DNA from: Xanthomonas bromi
GTDB lineage: Bacteria > Pseudomonadota > Gammaproteobacteria > Xanthomonadales > Xanthomonadaceae
Length of the DNA: 64,000 nt
Assembly (NCBI RefSeq): GCF_900092025.1
Contig: NZ_FLTX01000046.1
Span: 19,511-83,510 of the forward strand
Reading direction: 5' to 3'
Position numbers and translations under genes: made by a program. Below the pieces are notes generated by a model that saw only the letters and a list, made by a program, of their open reading frames with translations, did no database searches and was not told where the DNA came from. This document shows, in pieces, positions 42,692 to 51,490 of the stretch (positions are counted from its first letter, which is position 1; each line of letters opens with the position of its first letter).

Positions 42692-43410
42692 ATGGCGCGG
42701 CAAGCGCAGATGATCGCCACGTTCCTCACCGACCCTCGACCAGGCCCACCCGCCCTGATCGACGCGACAGGTGTCGAACTATCGCGGCTGCAGTTCGCAG
42801 CCACCGCGATGTGCCACTTCATCTTTCCACCGCTCACCATGGGCCTGTCGTTCTTGCAGGGCATCATGGAGAGCGTCAACGTCGTCGGCTACGCGCTCGG
42901 CGCGGTGTTCGTGATGTCGATCAGTGCGTTTTACCTGCCACGTCCGAGCAGATCGCCCAGGCCGCCATGGACACCGTGCCGCGCGTGCTGCCGGTGCTCT
43001 GGAGCTGCCGCATCATGGCCGCTATCGGTAGCTATCTCATCGTGTTCTTCGCCGCCGCTTGCTGATTTGCGTGCAAGCACAAGGTCCAGGAAAAACGCTG
43101 GTTCCTGGCGCTGGGATTGTGGACGTTGCCATGGATCGCGATCGAATGCGGTTGGTGCATGGCCGAATCCGGCCGCCAGCCGTAGGCGGTAGAAGGCGTG
43201 TTGCCGACGTTCTACGCCGCTTCGGGCCTGGATCTGTAAGACATCCTGATAAAGCTGGTGAGTTTCGCCGCGCTGTACACCACGCTGCTGATGATCGCGA
43301 TCAAGTTACTGCTGAAGACCATCAACAAAGGCCCGGATGTGTTGTTTCTACCAACACGGCCCAGCGCACCGCCCTTCGCCATGCAAGACGAGATCACTGA
43401 CGACGAGTAG
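42692..43410 (+). pseudogene. cydA: cydA remnant (cytochrome bd oxidase subunit I)
   Basis: Three blocks of CydA survive. Block 1 (about 42771-42882) reads [20 protein letters not shown], the N-terminus with the haem b595 His. Block 2 (about 42890-42939) resembles GYVTGAMFILGISAWY around residue 190-205 of E. coli CydA. Block 3, in another frame from about 42940 to 43360, matches the last ~150 residues ([22 protein letters not shown]; a GRQPWA segment in which the Trp is now a stop). About 150 residues are missing between blocks 1 and 2 and a similar length between 2 and 3. In-frame stops stand at 43063, 43183 and 43237. The oxidase subunit cannot be made. Confidence 0.88.
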
Positions 43411-43517
43411 GTCACGGCCAATCCCAACACCTACTGAGCGCGGCGGCGGCATTGCCTGCGTTGAACTCGCCGCATCGCTCCACCATCATCTTGTTCAACG
43501 ATTCAAGCAGCAGACCC

Positions 43518-43628
43518 ATGCGGTAGTTCGCATGGATCCTGGGCACCGGGCTGGCAGCATCGGCCGCCGTGCTCAACGGTATCTGGTGCGGAGCCCACGA
43601 GCCCGAGCGTGGCGAACCGCGCCAGTAA
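43518..43628 (+). pseudogene. cydX: cydX remnant (small subunit of cytochrome bd)
   Basis: ATG CGG TAG followed by FAWILGTGLAASAAVLNGIW over 36 codons. CydX of E. coli begins MWYFAWILGTLLACSFGV; here Trp2 has become Arg and Tyr3 a stop codon. Position after cydA and the acidic tail also match. No cydB is recognisable in the 107 bp between cydA and cydX, so cydB has been deleted. Confidence 0.85.
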
Positions 43629-43687
43629 AATAATTTCACAAGATGCTTGCCGATTCCTCCTTGCATATGTAACATACGCGGCTCCTT

Positions 43688-43764
<77 letters not shown>

Positions 43765-43769
43765 GTTTA

Positions 43770-43806
43770 AAAACACAAAACCGGCCTCGTGCCGGTTTTG
43801 TGTTTT
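43770..43806. terminator. Terminator after tRNA-Pro
   Basis: A 16-bp perfect stem (43770-43785 with 43791-43806) has a CTCGT loop and A-rich left and T-rich right arms (ACAAAACCGGC...GCCGGTTTTGT). It starts 5 bp past the tRNA end. Symmetric, so it can act in both directions. Confidence 0.9.
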
Positions 43807-43848
43807 CAGGCGTCGTTGCATGCATGTGCGCGGCGCGGATGGTCTGTC

Positions 43849-45114
43849 ATGTCTGTTGTCACTGCCGCGCCTTCTTCGTCCGCCCAGTTGCGTGGTCGCA
43901 GCCTGGTGCTGGCCGCAATTCTGCTCTCCGCCTTCAACTTGCGCACCGCGGTGACGTCGTTGACGCCGCTGCTGGAACGCATTGCCGACGAGTACGCCTT
44001 CGGCGCGCCGACCATGGGGGCGTTCGGCATGTTGCCGACCGCCGCATTCGCACTCACCGGCGTGGCGACGCCCGCGTTGCTGCGCCGTTTCGGCTTGCTG
44101 CGCGTTGCCCTGTTGTCGATGGCGCTGGCCACGCTTGGATTGGTGTTGCGTCCGCTGCTACCGGGCACCGCTGGCCTGCTGATCGGCTCGCTGGCGGCGT
44201 TGGCCGGCATGGGCATGGGCAACGTGGTGCTGCCGCCGCTGGTGAAGCGTTACTTCGGCGATCGCGTGGGCCGCGTCAGCACGCTGTACATCACCGTGCT
44301 GCAGGTGGGCACGTTGCTGCCGGCGCTGCTGGCAGTGCCGGTAGCCGATGCACTGGGCTGGCGCAGTTCGATGGTGGTGTGGGTGCTGCCGGCCCTGCTG
44401 GCATCGGTGGCCTGGGCGCTGGTGCACGCCAACCACCGCCGCATCCGCGTGACCGGCCCGGCGCCGGTCACGCCGACGCCCGAAGCCGAAGGCCGCGTCG
44501 CACGTACCGCGCTGGGTTGGAGCATGGCGGTGACCTTCGGCATGACCTCGCTGATCACCTATTCGATGTTCACCTGGCTGCCGACGCTGCTGCGCGAAGC
44601 CGGCGCCTCGCCAGCATTCGGCGGCACCATGCTGGCGTTGTTCGCCGCGTTGGGCATGGTCGGTGCGCTGACCATGCCGGCGCTGGCAGTGCGCATGCGT
44701 AACCCGTTCCCGATCGTGCTGTTGTGCGCAGCCTGCCACCTGGTGGCGTTCGCGGGGCTGTGGTGGGCGCCGCTGGCCGCACCGATCCTGTGGGTGACCT
44801 TGCTCGGCCTGGGGCCAAGCGCGTTTCCGCTGGCGCTGGTGTTGGTCAATCAGCGCAGCCGCACTGCGGCCGGTTCGGCGGCATTGTCCGGTTTCTCGCA
44901 AGGCGTCGGCTATGCGGTGAGCTGCCTGGGGCCGTTCCTGTTCGGCTGGCTGCACGCGCACAACGGCGGCTGGACCTCTCCGTTCGTGTTCCTGGTGATC
45001 TGCCTGCTGGTGCAGCTGGCCGCCGCCTGGGTGGCCTGCCGCCCGCAGTTGCTGGAAGACGTCTGGGCGCCGCCGACACGCGGCGCCCGCGCCCTCAACG
45101 TACCGGCAGACTGA
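43849..45114 (+). CDS. MFS transporter, CynX/NimT (cyanate/2-nitroimidazole) type
   Basis: A 421-residue major facilitator with 12 predicted membrane segments. The N-terminal [22 protein letters not shown] and the [35 protein letters not shown] segments are characteristic of the CynX family. The substrate is unknown. The ATG at 43849 is preferred because the ORF upstream overlaps the tRNA terminator. Its 3' end overlaps the convergent ester hydrolase gene by 20 bp. Confidence 0.88.
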   Translation: MSVVTAAPSSSAQLRGRSLVLAAILLSAFNLRTAVTSLTPLLERIADEYAFGAPTMGAFGMLPTAAFALTGVATPALLRRFGLLRVALLSMALATLGLVLRPLLPGTAGLLIGSLAALAGMGMGNVVLPPLVKRYFGDRVGRVSTLYITVLQVGTLLPALLAVPVADALGWRSSMVVWVLPALLASVAWALVHANHRRIRVTGPAPVTPTPEAEGRVARTALGWSMAVTFGMTSLITYSMFTWLPTLLREAGASPAFGGTMLALFAALGMVGALTMPALAVRMRNPFPIVLLCAACHLVAFAGLWWAPLAAPILWVTLLGLGPSAFPLALVLVNQRSRTAAGSAALSGFSQGVGYAVSCLGPFLFGWLHAHNGGWTSPFVFLVICLLVQLAAAWVACRPQLLEDVWAPPTRGARALNVPAD

Positions 45115-47008
45115 TGTAGCTGGGCTGCTCGGGAGACACATACACCCGCTGCGTGGCCTTCTGATAATCGCCGGGCTTGGCGAAGAAGACATTGGGCACG
45201 TAGGTCTGCGGATTGCGGTCGTACAGCGGAAACAGGCTGGACTGCACCTGCACCATCACCCGGTGGCCCGGCTGGAAGGTGTGGTTGGCGGTCGGCAAGC
45301 CGAACCGGAAGGCCAGCGGCTGATTGGACGCCAATGGCTTGGGCGTGCTGAAACTCTCGCGGTAGCGGCCGCGGAAGATCGCCAACGACACCGGCAACTC
45401 GTAACCGCCCATCTTCGGGTCCGACGCCATCTCGTCCGGGTACACGTCGATTAGCTTCACCACCCAATCGCTGTCGCTGCCGCTGGTGGAGGCATGCAGA
45501 TGCACTTCCGGGGCGCCGGCGATCTGCAGTGGCTCGGTCAGCGGCTCGGTCACGAAGGTCAGCACATCCGGGCGTCCATCGACAAAGCGCTGGTCGTGCA
45601 CCAGCCAGGTGGTCCACATCGCGCGGTCGGTAAAATCCACCGGGCGCGGCACGAACGGCACCGGCTTGGCCGGGTCGGACACGTACTCTTCAAACCCCGC
45701 CTGCCCGGCCACCGGCTGCTGGAACGACAGCTTGCCGCCGGCCTGCAGATACAGCGGTTTGCTGGTCGACGCGCAGCCCTCGGCGCAACTGCGCGGCCAC
45801 GCTTTCAGGCGGTCCCAGTGGTTCTCGCCGGTGTTGTAGATGAAGACCGGCGGCGTGTCTGCCTTCGGCGCGCCATCGACCAGGTACTGGTCGAAGAACG
45901 GACGCAGCACGTCATGCCGAAACTGGCGTGCGGTATCGCCGTCGAAGCTCAGCGCACCCAACGTGCTGCCGTCGTAGTTCACCTGACTATGGCGCCACGG
46001 GCCCATCACCAGGTAGTTGAGCGTATTGCTCTTGTCGCGCGGCTCCATCGCCGCGTAACTATGGATCGCGCCCCACATGTCTTCCTGATCCCACAGGCCT
46101 TGCAGCCACATCGTGGGCACCTTCAACGGCGTACGCGCCATCACCTTGTCCAGCGCTTGCTCCTGCCAGAACGCATCGTAAGCGGCGTGTTCGGTGAGCT
46201 TGTGCCACCACGGCAACTGCTCCAGCCCCGCGGCCTTGGCGAAGTCGCCGGCCGAGCCGGCCCGCAGGAAATTGCTGTAATCATCATATCCCTGACGCGG
46301 GATGCCGGTGCCCCTGCCGCGCTTGCTGAGCTGGCTGGTGAAGTAGTCGAAGTTGACCTGGCGAAACGCACCGTAATTGAACCAGTCGTCGCCCATCCAG
46401 CCGTCGATCATCGGGCTTTCCGGCACCGCCACTTTCAACGCCGGATGCGGGTTGATCAGCGCCATCACCACGGTGAACCCTTCGTAGGACGAGCCGATCA
46501 TGCCGACCTTGCCGTTGGATTCCTTGACGTTCTTCACCAGCCAATCGATGGTGTCCCAGGCATCGGTGGCATGGTCGACCTCGCTGGGATTGAGCGCGCC
46601 ACGCAGCGGGCGCGTCATCACGTAATCGCCTTCGGAACCGTACTTGCCGCGCACGTCCTGGAACACGCGGATGTAGCCGCCTTCCACGAAGACGTCGTCG
46701 CCGGCAGACAGCAGGTCTTTCATATGCGGCGAGGCCAGCCGCTCGGTGCGGCCACTGGCATCGTAAGGCGTGCGCGTGAGCACGATCGGCGCGTGCTTCG
46801 CGCCCTTGGGCAGCACGATCACCGTGTGCAGCTTGACCCCGTCGCGCATCGGGATCATCACCTCGCGCTTGATGTAGTCGTTGCTGGCATCGGCAGCCAC
46901 GAACGGCTTGCCGGTGATGTCCGGCGTCATCGGCGAGGTTTGCGCGCAGGCGCTGCCGGTAGCGGCGGCAATGGCGGTGGCGAGCACACAGGTGACAAGG
47001 CGGCGCAT
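45095..47008 (-). CDS. Alpha-amino acid ester hydrolase (S15 / CocE family)
   Basis: A 637-residue secreted serine hydrolase with a signal peptide ending ACAQ. Ser174 in GSSYEGF, Asp307 in WLQGLWDQ and His340 in GPWRH fall at exactly the positions reported for the catalytic triad of the X. citri alpha-amino acid ester hydrolase. The C-terminal ~200 residues are the jelly-roll domain. The enzyme hydrolyses and synthesises esters and amides of alpha-amino acids, including beta-lactam side chains; the natural substrate is unclear. The ATG at 47008 is preferred to longer starts because it gives the signal peptide. Confidence 0.93.
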   Translation of the reverse strand: MRRLVTCVLATAIAAATGSACAQTSPMTPDITGKPFVAADASNDYIKREVMIPMRDGVKLHTVIVLPKGAKHAPIVLTRTPYDASGRTERLASPHMKDLLSAGDDVFVEGGYIRVFQDVRGKYGSEGDYVMTRPLRGALNPSEVDHATDAWDTIDWLVKNVKESNGKVGMIGSSYEGFTVVMALINPHPALKVAVPESPMIDGWMGDDWFNYGAFRQVNFDYFTSQLSKRGRGTGIPRQGYDDYSNFLRAGSAGDFAKAAGLEQLPWWHKLTEHAAYDAFWQEQALDKVMARTPLKVPTMWLQGLWDQEDMWGAIHSYAAMEPRDKSNTLNYLVMGPWRHSQVNYDGSTLGALSFDGDTARQFRHDVLRPFFDQYLVDGAPKADTPPVFIYNTGENHWDRLKAWPRSCAEGCASTSKPLYLQAGGKLSFQQPVAGQAGFEEYVSDPAKPVPFVPRPVDFTDRAMWTTWLVHDQRFVDGRPDVLTFVTEPLTEPLQIAGAPEVHLHASTSGSDSDWVVKLIDVYPDEMASDPKMGGYELPVSLAIFRGRYRESFSTPKPLASNQPLAFRFGLPTANHTFQPGHRVMVQVQSSLFPLYDRNPQTYVPNVFFAKPGDYQKATQRVYVSPEQPSYISLPVR

Positions 47009-47225
47009 GACGACTCCGGAAGGACAGGGGCAATCGTCGACTGTAGGCAGGTGGCAGGCTGCCGGGGGAGTGTCAAAGGTCGTGGGTGGCACCTTCAGCT
47101 CGTGCGATTGTCCACAGGGCGACCGTCGGACGGGGCGCACGGTCGGCCCACGCTGGCGCATTATTTCATCAATGCGCCTTCTCGATCAGACTGCGCGCCG
47201 GGACCGACGTTCGTCTAGAAACTGA

Positions 47226-47307
47226 TTCGGCATAGACGAAAACGATTCGCCTATCCAGTGATCGCTTCGTCTTTAATGTTGCCTCGACGTGCATCCACTC
47301 ACAACAT
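47226..47307 (+). promoter_or_regulatory. hrp-type promoter with two overlapping PIP boxes before the xopE-like gene
   Basis: TTCGG (47226), 15 bp, TTCGC (47246), 15 bp, TTCGT (47266). Both pairs fit TTCGB-N15-TTCGB, sharing the middle half-site. From the second pair the -10 CAACAT (47302-47307) is 31 bp downstream, inside the N30-32-YANNNT rule; the first pair has no -10 at that distance. The start codon MGLC is 33 bp after the -10. Confidence 0.75.
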
Positions 47308-47340
47308 ATCGTCAACATCCAGTGATTGAAGAGATAAATC

Positions 47341-48099
47341 ATGGGTCTTTGTGGATCAGTCAACCGGGGGCATTCGGAAAGAATTACCTACACCGGCGAC
47401 GCCCAAGCCACCTCACAACACACGGGCAGCAACTCGCAGGGCGCGGGAAACATCAACCAGCCCGGCGCCCAGTTGAGCGGTTTGCGTGACCTGAATCGCA
47501 GCCGCCCTTGTGCATCTTGCACGTCTCCCCGCCAGAGCGCCACATCTCCTATGTAAGATGCGGTTAGCAAAGTGTTGCTGGAGGTACGTAGAAATTACTA
47601 CACACCCAATTTGAAATCGGGAAACAAGATGCGGCTCAGTCGCGGAGATGATGAAGTGTTCCGACTGATGGACGCACAGGAAGAAATCGTCAGGATGCGT
47701 AATCAGCAATACGAGGACGAGGATGTCATCGGCGTGGCAATGAGCGGAAGAGCACACAACTGCGAAGAATTGTCTCGGCTCGCAATGTACTTCCTGCAAG
47801 ACCGCGGCCATGCCGCAAGGACGGGCCATTTCGGCCAAAGCCACGGCGTCGCCATGATCGGTGCCCCTTCAGGTGAATTGCCCGCGGACATGACGCAATG
47901 GGATTCGGAAATCTATATCTGCGACCCGTGGTGCAATATCGCTTGTCGCGCCAATGACTACCCACACCAGTTCGTCGAGAAAATGCACAAATGGGAGCGC
48001 GACGGCAAGCAGATTGCATATACCGCGAGCGGTTTTACCGCACCCACAGACCGCAACTGGATTGACGCAGTGCTGCGCGGAAAAAAGATCGCTTATTGA
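47341..48099 (+). pseudogene. XopE/HopX-family type III effector, interrupted by a stop codon
   Basis: The first 71 codons begin MGLCGS, the N-myristoylation/palmitoylation signal of XopE effectors. A TAA at 47554-47556 then breaks the frame, which otherwise continues without shift to 48099. The second part holds the whole transglutaminase-like catalytic core: Cys in SGRAHNCEELSR, His in GQSHGVAM, Asp in YICDPWCN (residues 64, 91 and 118 counted from an ATG at 47572). At 252 codons in total it is shorter than XopE1/XopE2 (about 350-400), so an internal deletion is likely too. Because the second part has in-frame ATGs, a leaderless fragment might still be made but could not be secreted or acylated normally. 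Confidence 0.78.
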
Positions 48100-48292
48100 T
48101 TCCCCCCCACTACCTCCAAGAACGACTGAGAATACGACATACGGATGCGGTGCCCTTACCCGCTACAAGCAAAAAAGTCGCTAGCCTCTACAGCGGCATA
48201 GCGTTGGTACGCACGCATATCGTGGCTTGCGTTACCCGGGAGGGTCGCCGAGGGTGCCGTCACAAATAAGTTTGGTCGGCACGAGGTGTATA

Positions 48293-49537
48293 TCAGTGCC
48301 GCACCTGGCCTTCACCGCGCACCACGAAGCGCTCCACGGTCAGCGCTTCCAGGCCCATCGGGCCGTAGGAATGCAGGCGCGTGGTGGAGATGCCGATCTC
48401 CGCGCCCAGGCCCAGTTCGCCGCCATCGGAAAACCGCGAGGAGGCATTCACCATCACCACGGCCGAGCGTAGCGACTGCACGAACCGCTCGGCATTGTCG
48501 GCGTCCTGCGTGGCGATGACTTCGGTGTGGTCCGAGCCGTACTGGCGGATATGCGTCAGCGCCGTGTCCAGATCCGGCACCACGCGCATGGCCAGGATCA
48601 GATCGAGAAATTCGGCGGCGTAGTCGTCGTCGCTGGCGGGCGCGATCTCGGGCAGCACCGCGCGGGTTGCCGCATCGCCACGCAGCTCCACCTTGCGTTC
48701 GCGCAAGGCCTGCGCGGCGCGCGGAAGAAAGCGCTCGGCGATGTCGGTGTGCACCAACAAGGTCTCCAGCGAATTGCACGCCGACGGCCGCGTCGCCTTG
48801 CCATCGATCAAAAGACGCAGCGCCAGCTCGACATCGGCCGAGGCATCCACAAATAGATGGCACACACCCTTGTAGTGCTTGATCACCGGAACGCGCGCGT
48901 GCTCGGCGACGAACCGGATCAAACCTTCGCCACCGCGTGGAATCGCCAGATCGACGATATCGCTGAGCTGCAGCAATTCCAGCATGGTGTCGCGGCGCAG
49001 ATCCTCGACCAGGGTCAGTGCGGCTTCCGGCACATTGGCCTCGCGCAAGGCGCGCTTTAGCGCGCGCGCAATGGCGGTATTGGAATGGATCGCTTCCGAG
49101 CCGCCACGCAGGATCACCCCATTGCCGGCCTTGATGCACAACGCCGCCGCATCGGCGGTCACATTGGGACGCGCTTCGTAGATCATCGCGATCACGCCCA
49201 GCGGCACGCGTACCTTCTGCACGCGAATCCCGTTGGGCCGGACATCGTCGCGGGTGATCTGGCCCACCGGGTCGGGTAACTGCGCCACATCGCGCAGTGC
49301 GGCAGCGATGCCGGCCAGGCGCTTGTCGTCCAGCGCCAGCCGATCGAGCATGGCCGTGCCGGTTCCCTTCGCGCGCGCCGCTTCCAGATCGCGCGCGTTC
49401 GCGACCAGGATCGCCGCGGCATCGGTTTCCAGCGCTGCGGCCATCGCCTCCAGCAGCGTACGCTTGGCCTGTGCAGACAGTTGCGACACCACCTGAGCGG
49501 CATCACGGCATTGTAGTGCGAGCGTTTTGATGGTCAT
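48293..49537 (-). CDS. proA: Gamma-glutamyl phosphate reductase
   Basis: Reduces gamma-glutamyl phosphate to glutamate-5-semialdehyde with NADPH, the second step of proline synthesis. The protein has 414 residues. The catalytic Cys is in [16 protein letters not shown] near 255; [22 protein letters not shown] near 115 and a C-terminal [34 protein letters not shown] are diagnostic. Last gene of the arg-pro run. The gap to proB is occupied by a dispersed repeat. Confidence 0.97.
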   Translation of the reverse strand: MTIKTLALQCRDAAQVVSQLSAQAKRTLLEAMAAALETDAAAILVANARDLEAARAKGTGTAMLDRLALDDKRLAGIAAALRDVAQLPDPVGQITRDDVRPNGIRVQKVRVPLGVIAMIYEARPNVTADAAALCIKAGNGVILRGGSEAIHSNTAIARALKRALREANVPEAALTLVEDLRRDTMLELLQLSDIVDLAIPRGGEGLIRFVAEHARVPVIKHYKGVCHLFVDASADVELALRLLIDGKATRPSACNSLETLLVHTDIAERFLPRAAQALRERKVELRGDAATRAVLPEIAPASDDDYAAEFLDLILAMRVVPDLDTALTHIRQYGSDHTEVIATQDADNAERFVQSLRSAVVMVNASSRFSDGGELGLGAEIGISTTRLHSYGPMGLEALTVERFVVRGEGQVRH

Positions 49538-49696
49538 TGGGGAGCCTGGATTTGGGAGTCGGGATTGGGGATTGGCAAGAGCGGGCAATACCGTTTTTTC
49601 AACGCCGGAGACCAGTGATTGGGACAAAGAGGCAACGTTCGAGAAGCGCGGTGCACATGCTGTTGCGAATCCCCAATCCCAAATCTCGAATCCCCG
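49538..49696. repeat. Dispersed repeat A in the proB-proA gap
   Basis: Left arm GGGAGTCGGGATTGGGGATTGG, the shared AGAGCGGG core, and right arm GAATCCCCAATCCCAAATCTC, mirrored ends as in the other copies. It fills the whole 159-bp gap between proB and proA. Confidence 0.7.
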
Positions 49697-50851
49697 CTAC
49701 AAAAGCACCAAATCATCGCGATGCACCACATTCTCGCCGTAACTGTAGCCGAGCACGTTCTCGATTTCGCGCGAATGGTGACGTGCGATGCGACGGATAT
49801 CCACTGCCGAATATTGGCTGACGCCGCGCGCCAGACAACGTTCGCCATCGTCATTGCGCAAGCGGATCTCCACCATGTCGCCGCGACGGAAATCGCCTTC
49901 GGCGCCGGCCACACCGCCTGGCAACAGCGAGGCGCCCTTGTCGCTCAGCGCCATTGCGGCGCCGGCATCGACCAGGATCGCGCCCGCCTCCACCGGTGCG
50001 TGCCGCAGCCAGTATTTGCGTGCGGCGATGCGCGTGCGTGCGGCATGGATGCGTGTGCCGCGCAGGCGGTCCTGCGCCAAGGCGCGCACCACCTCGCCGC
50101 TGCGACCGTTGAACAGATAGGTTTCGATACCGGCCGCACCGGCTTTTGCAGCGGCTTCCAGCTTGGTGCGCATGCCGCCGGTGCCCACACTGCTGCCGCT
50201 GCCGCCAGCCATCGCCAGCACCTCCGGCGTAAGCTCGGGCACATGGTCGAGCGGCTGCGCCAGCGGATTGCTGCGTGGGTCGGCGCTGTACAAGCCGTCG
50301 ATATCGGTTGCGATGAACAAGGCATCGGCATCGACCAGAGCAGCCACGATCGCGGCCAGATTGTCGTTATCGCCCAACTTCAACTCGTCTACCGAGACGG
50401 TGTCGTTTTCGTTGACCACCGGCAATGCGCCCAGCCGCAACAACTCGCCCAATGTGGCGCGCGCATTGAGATAGCGGCGACGGTTGCGCAGGTCGTCATG
50501 GGTGAGCAACACCTGCGCCACCGGGCGTTCGAAAAAGCGCTGCCACAGCGCGATCAACTGCGCCTGACCCAACGCGGCCAATGCTTGGCGTGCCGCGATC
50601 GGTGCACCGACATCGACCGCTTTCGGCAGGATGGCGCGTCCAGCCGCCACCGCACCCGACGACACAATCACCAGCTCGCGTCCCGCCGCCAGGTTGGCCG
50701 AGACGAACTGCGCCAGCCCCAATGCAAAGCGTGGCGACAGGCCACCGCCATCGGCGGCGAGCAGGCTGCTGCCGACCTTGAGCACGGCGCGGCGCCACGG
50801 CGGCAGCGCCTGCTCGGTAAAGGGCGACAACGCGCTGGCAGCGGTGCTCAT
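49697..50851 (-). CDS. proB: Glutamate 5-kinase
   Basis: Phosphorylates glutamate to gamma-glutamyl phosphate, the first and feedback-controlled step of proline synthesis. The 384-residue protein has an N-terminal amino-acid kinase domain (VLKVGSSLL near 33, VSSGAVAAGR near 70, NENDTVS near 153, FGDND-like LGDNDNLAA, and GTGGMRTKLEAA near 230) and a C-terminal PUA domain (~290-384). The ATG at 50851 is preferred over one 11 codons upstream. It starts 13 bp after the yciI-like gene. Confidence 0.97.
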   Translation of the reverse strand: MSTAASALSPFTEQALPPWRRAVLKVGSSLLAADGGGLSPRFALGLAQFVSANLAAGRELVIVSSGAVAAGRAILPKAVDVGAPIAARQALAALGQAQLIALWQRFFERPVAQVLLTHDDLRNRRRYLNARATLGELLRLGALPVVNENDTVSVDELKLGDNDNLAAIVAALVDADALFIATDIDGLYSADPRSNPLAQPLDHVPELTPEVLAMAGGSGSSVGTGGMRTKLEAAAKAGAAGIETYLFNGRSGEVVRALAQDRLRGTRIHAARTRIAARKYWLRHAPVEAGAILVDAGAAMALSDKGASLLPGGVAGAEGDFRRGDMVEIRLRNDDGERCLARGVSQYSAVDIRRIARHHSREIENVLGYSYGENVVHRDDLVLL

Positions 50852-50864
50852 GGCGGCAGCATGC

Positions 50865-51125
50865 TCAGTGCGTGTTCCACTCATACACGCTCAGTGCAGA
50901 GGCATCGCGCAACACCAGCGGGTCGCGCGCAACGATCTGCTGCGCGTCTTCCAGACTGGCAACATTGACCAGCACATATGCGCCCCCGCTGCGATCGCTG
51001 AAACCACCGGTCAATTCGAGCTGCCCGGCGGCGCGCAGCGCGTCGAGAAACTCAAGATGCGGCTGCACCACATCGGCAGGAAAATCCGGCTTGCGCAGCG
51101 CGAGCACCAAATAACGTGTCTTCAT
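50865..51125 (-). CDS. YciI-like protein in the arg-pro operon
   Basis: An 86-residue YCII-domain protein starting MKTRYLVLALRKPDFPADVVQPHLEFLDALRAAGQLELTGGF, with the family's conserved His and Asp pattern and a DPLVLRDASALSVYEW C-terminus. Distinct from the yciI-like gene at 21537. It overlaps the cupin gene by one base and precedes proB by 13 bp. Function unknown. Confidence 0.85.
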   Translation of the reverse strand: MKTRYLVLALRKPDFPADVVQPHLEFLDALRAAGQLELTGGFSDRSGGAYVLVNVASLEDAQQIVARDPLVLRDASALSVYEWNTH

Positions 51126-51490
51126 CAACCTGCATCCTTGTTGCGCACCGTCGCAGGCGTGCGTTCGGCACGACCGTGCGGTGCGGAAATCACCAGAAAG
51201 CGCGCTTCCACGTCCGAGAGGTTGTGCACTTGATGCGTGGAGCCCGGCGGCACGTGCAAACTCTGCCCGACTCGCAACACATGGTGTACGCCATCCAGCT
51301 TGAGCATCACCTCGCCGGCCAGCACATACAAGAAGTGCCGTGCACGGCTGTGCCGATGGCGTAGTTCTGACGCACCCGGGGGCATGTGCTCTTCGAGCAC
51401 GCTGAGATTGGGATCGCGCAACAGGTGCCAGCCGTCGCAGGCTTCGCCCCAGGTGTAGTGTTCTGCAGTGTCGGTGCTGATGACGGCCAT
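51125..51490 (-). CDS. Cupin-domain protein
   Basis: A 121-residue single cupin. Cupin motif 1 is LRHRHSRARHFLYVLAGEVMLKLDG (~43-67), with His-x-His and a Glu as metal ligands, and motif 2 is VPPGSTHQVHNLSDVEARFLVI (~81-102). A metal-binding small enzyme or sensor is likely; no substrate can be assigned. Its start overlaps the argH stop by one base (TGATG), so it is translated with the arginine genes. Confidence 0.88.
   Translation of the reverse strand: MAVISTDTAEHYTWGEACDGWHLLRDPNLSVLEEHMPPGASELRHRHSRARHFLYVLAGEVMLKLDGVHHVLRVGQSLHVPPGSTHQVHNLSDVEARFLVISAPHGRAERTPATVRNKDAG

Noticed and set aside
47554..47570. Frameshift in the xopE-like gene
   Set aside because: The two parts are in the same frame; the interruption is a single TAA codon, not a frame change.
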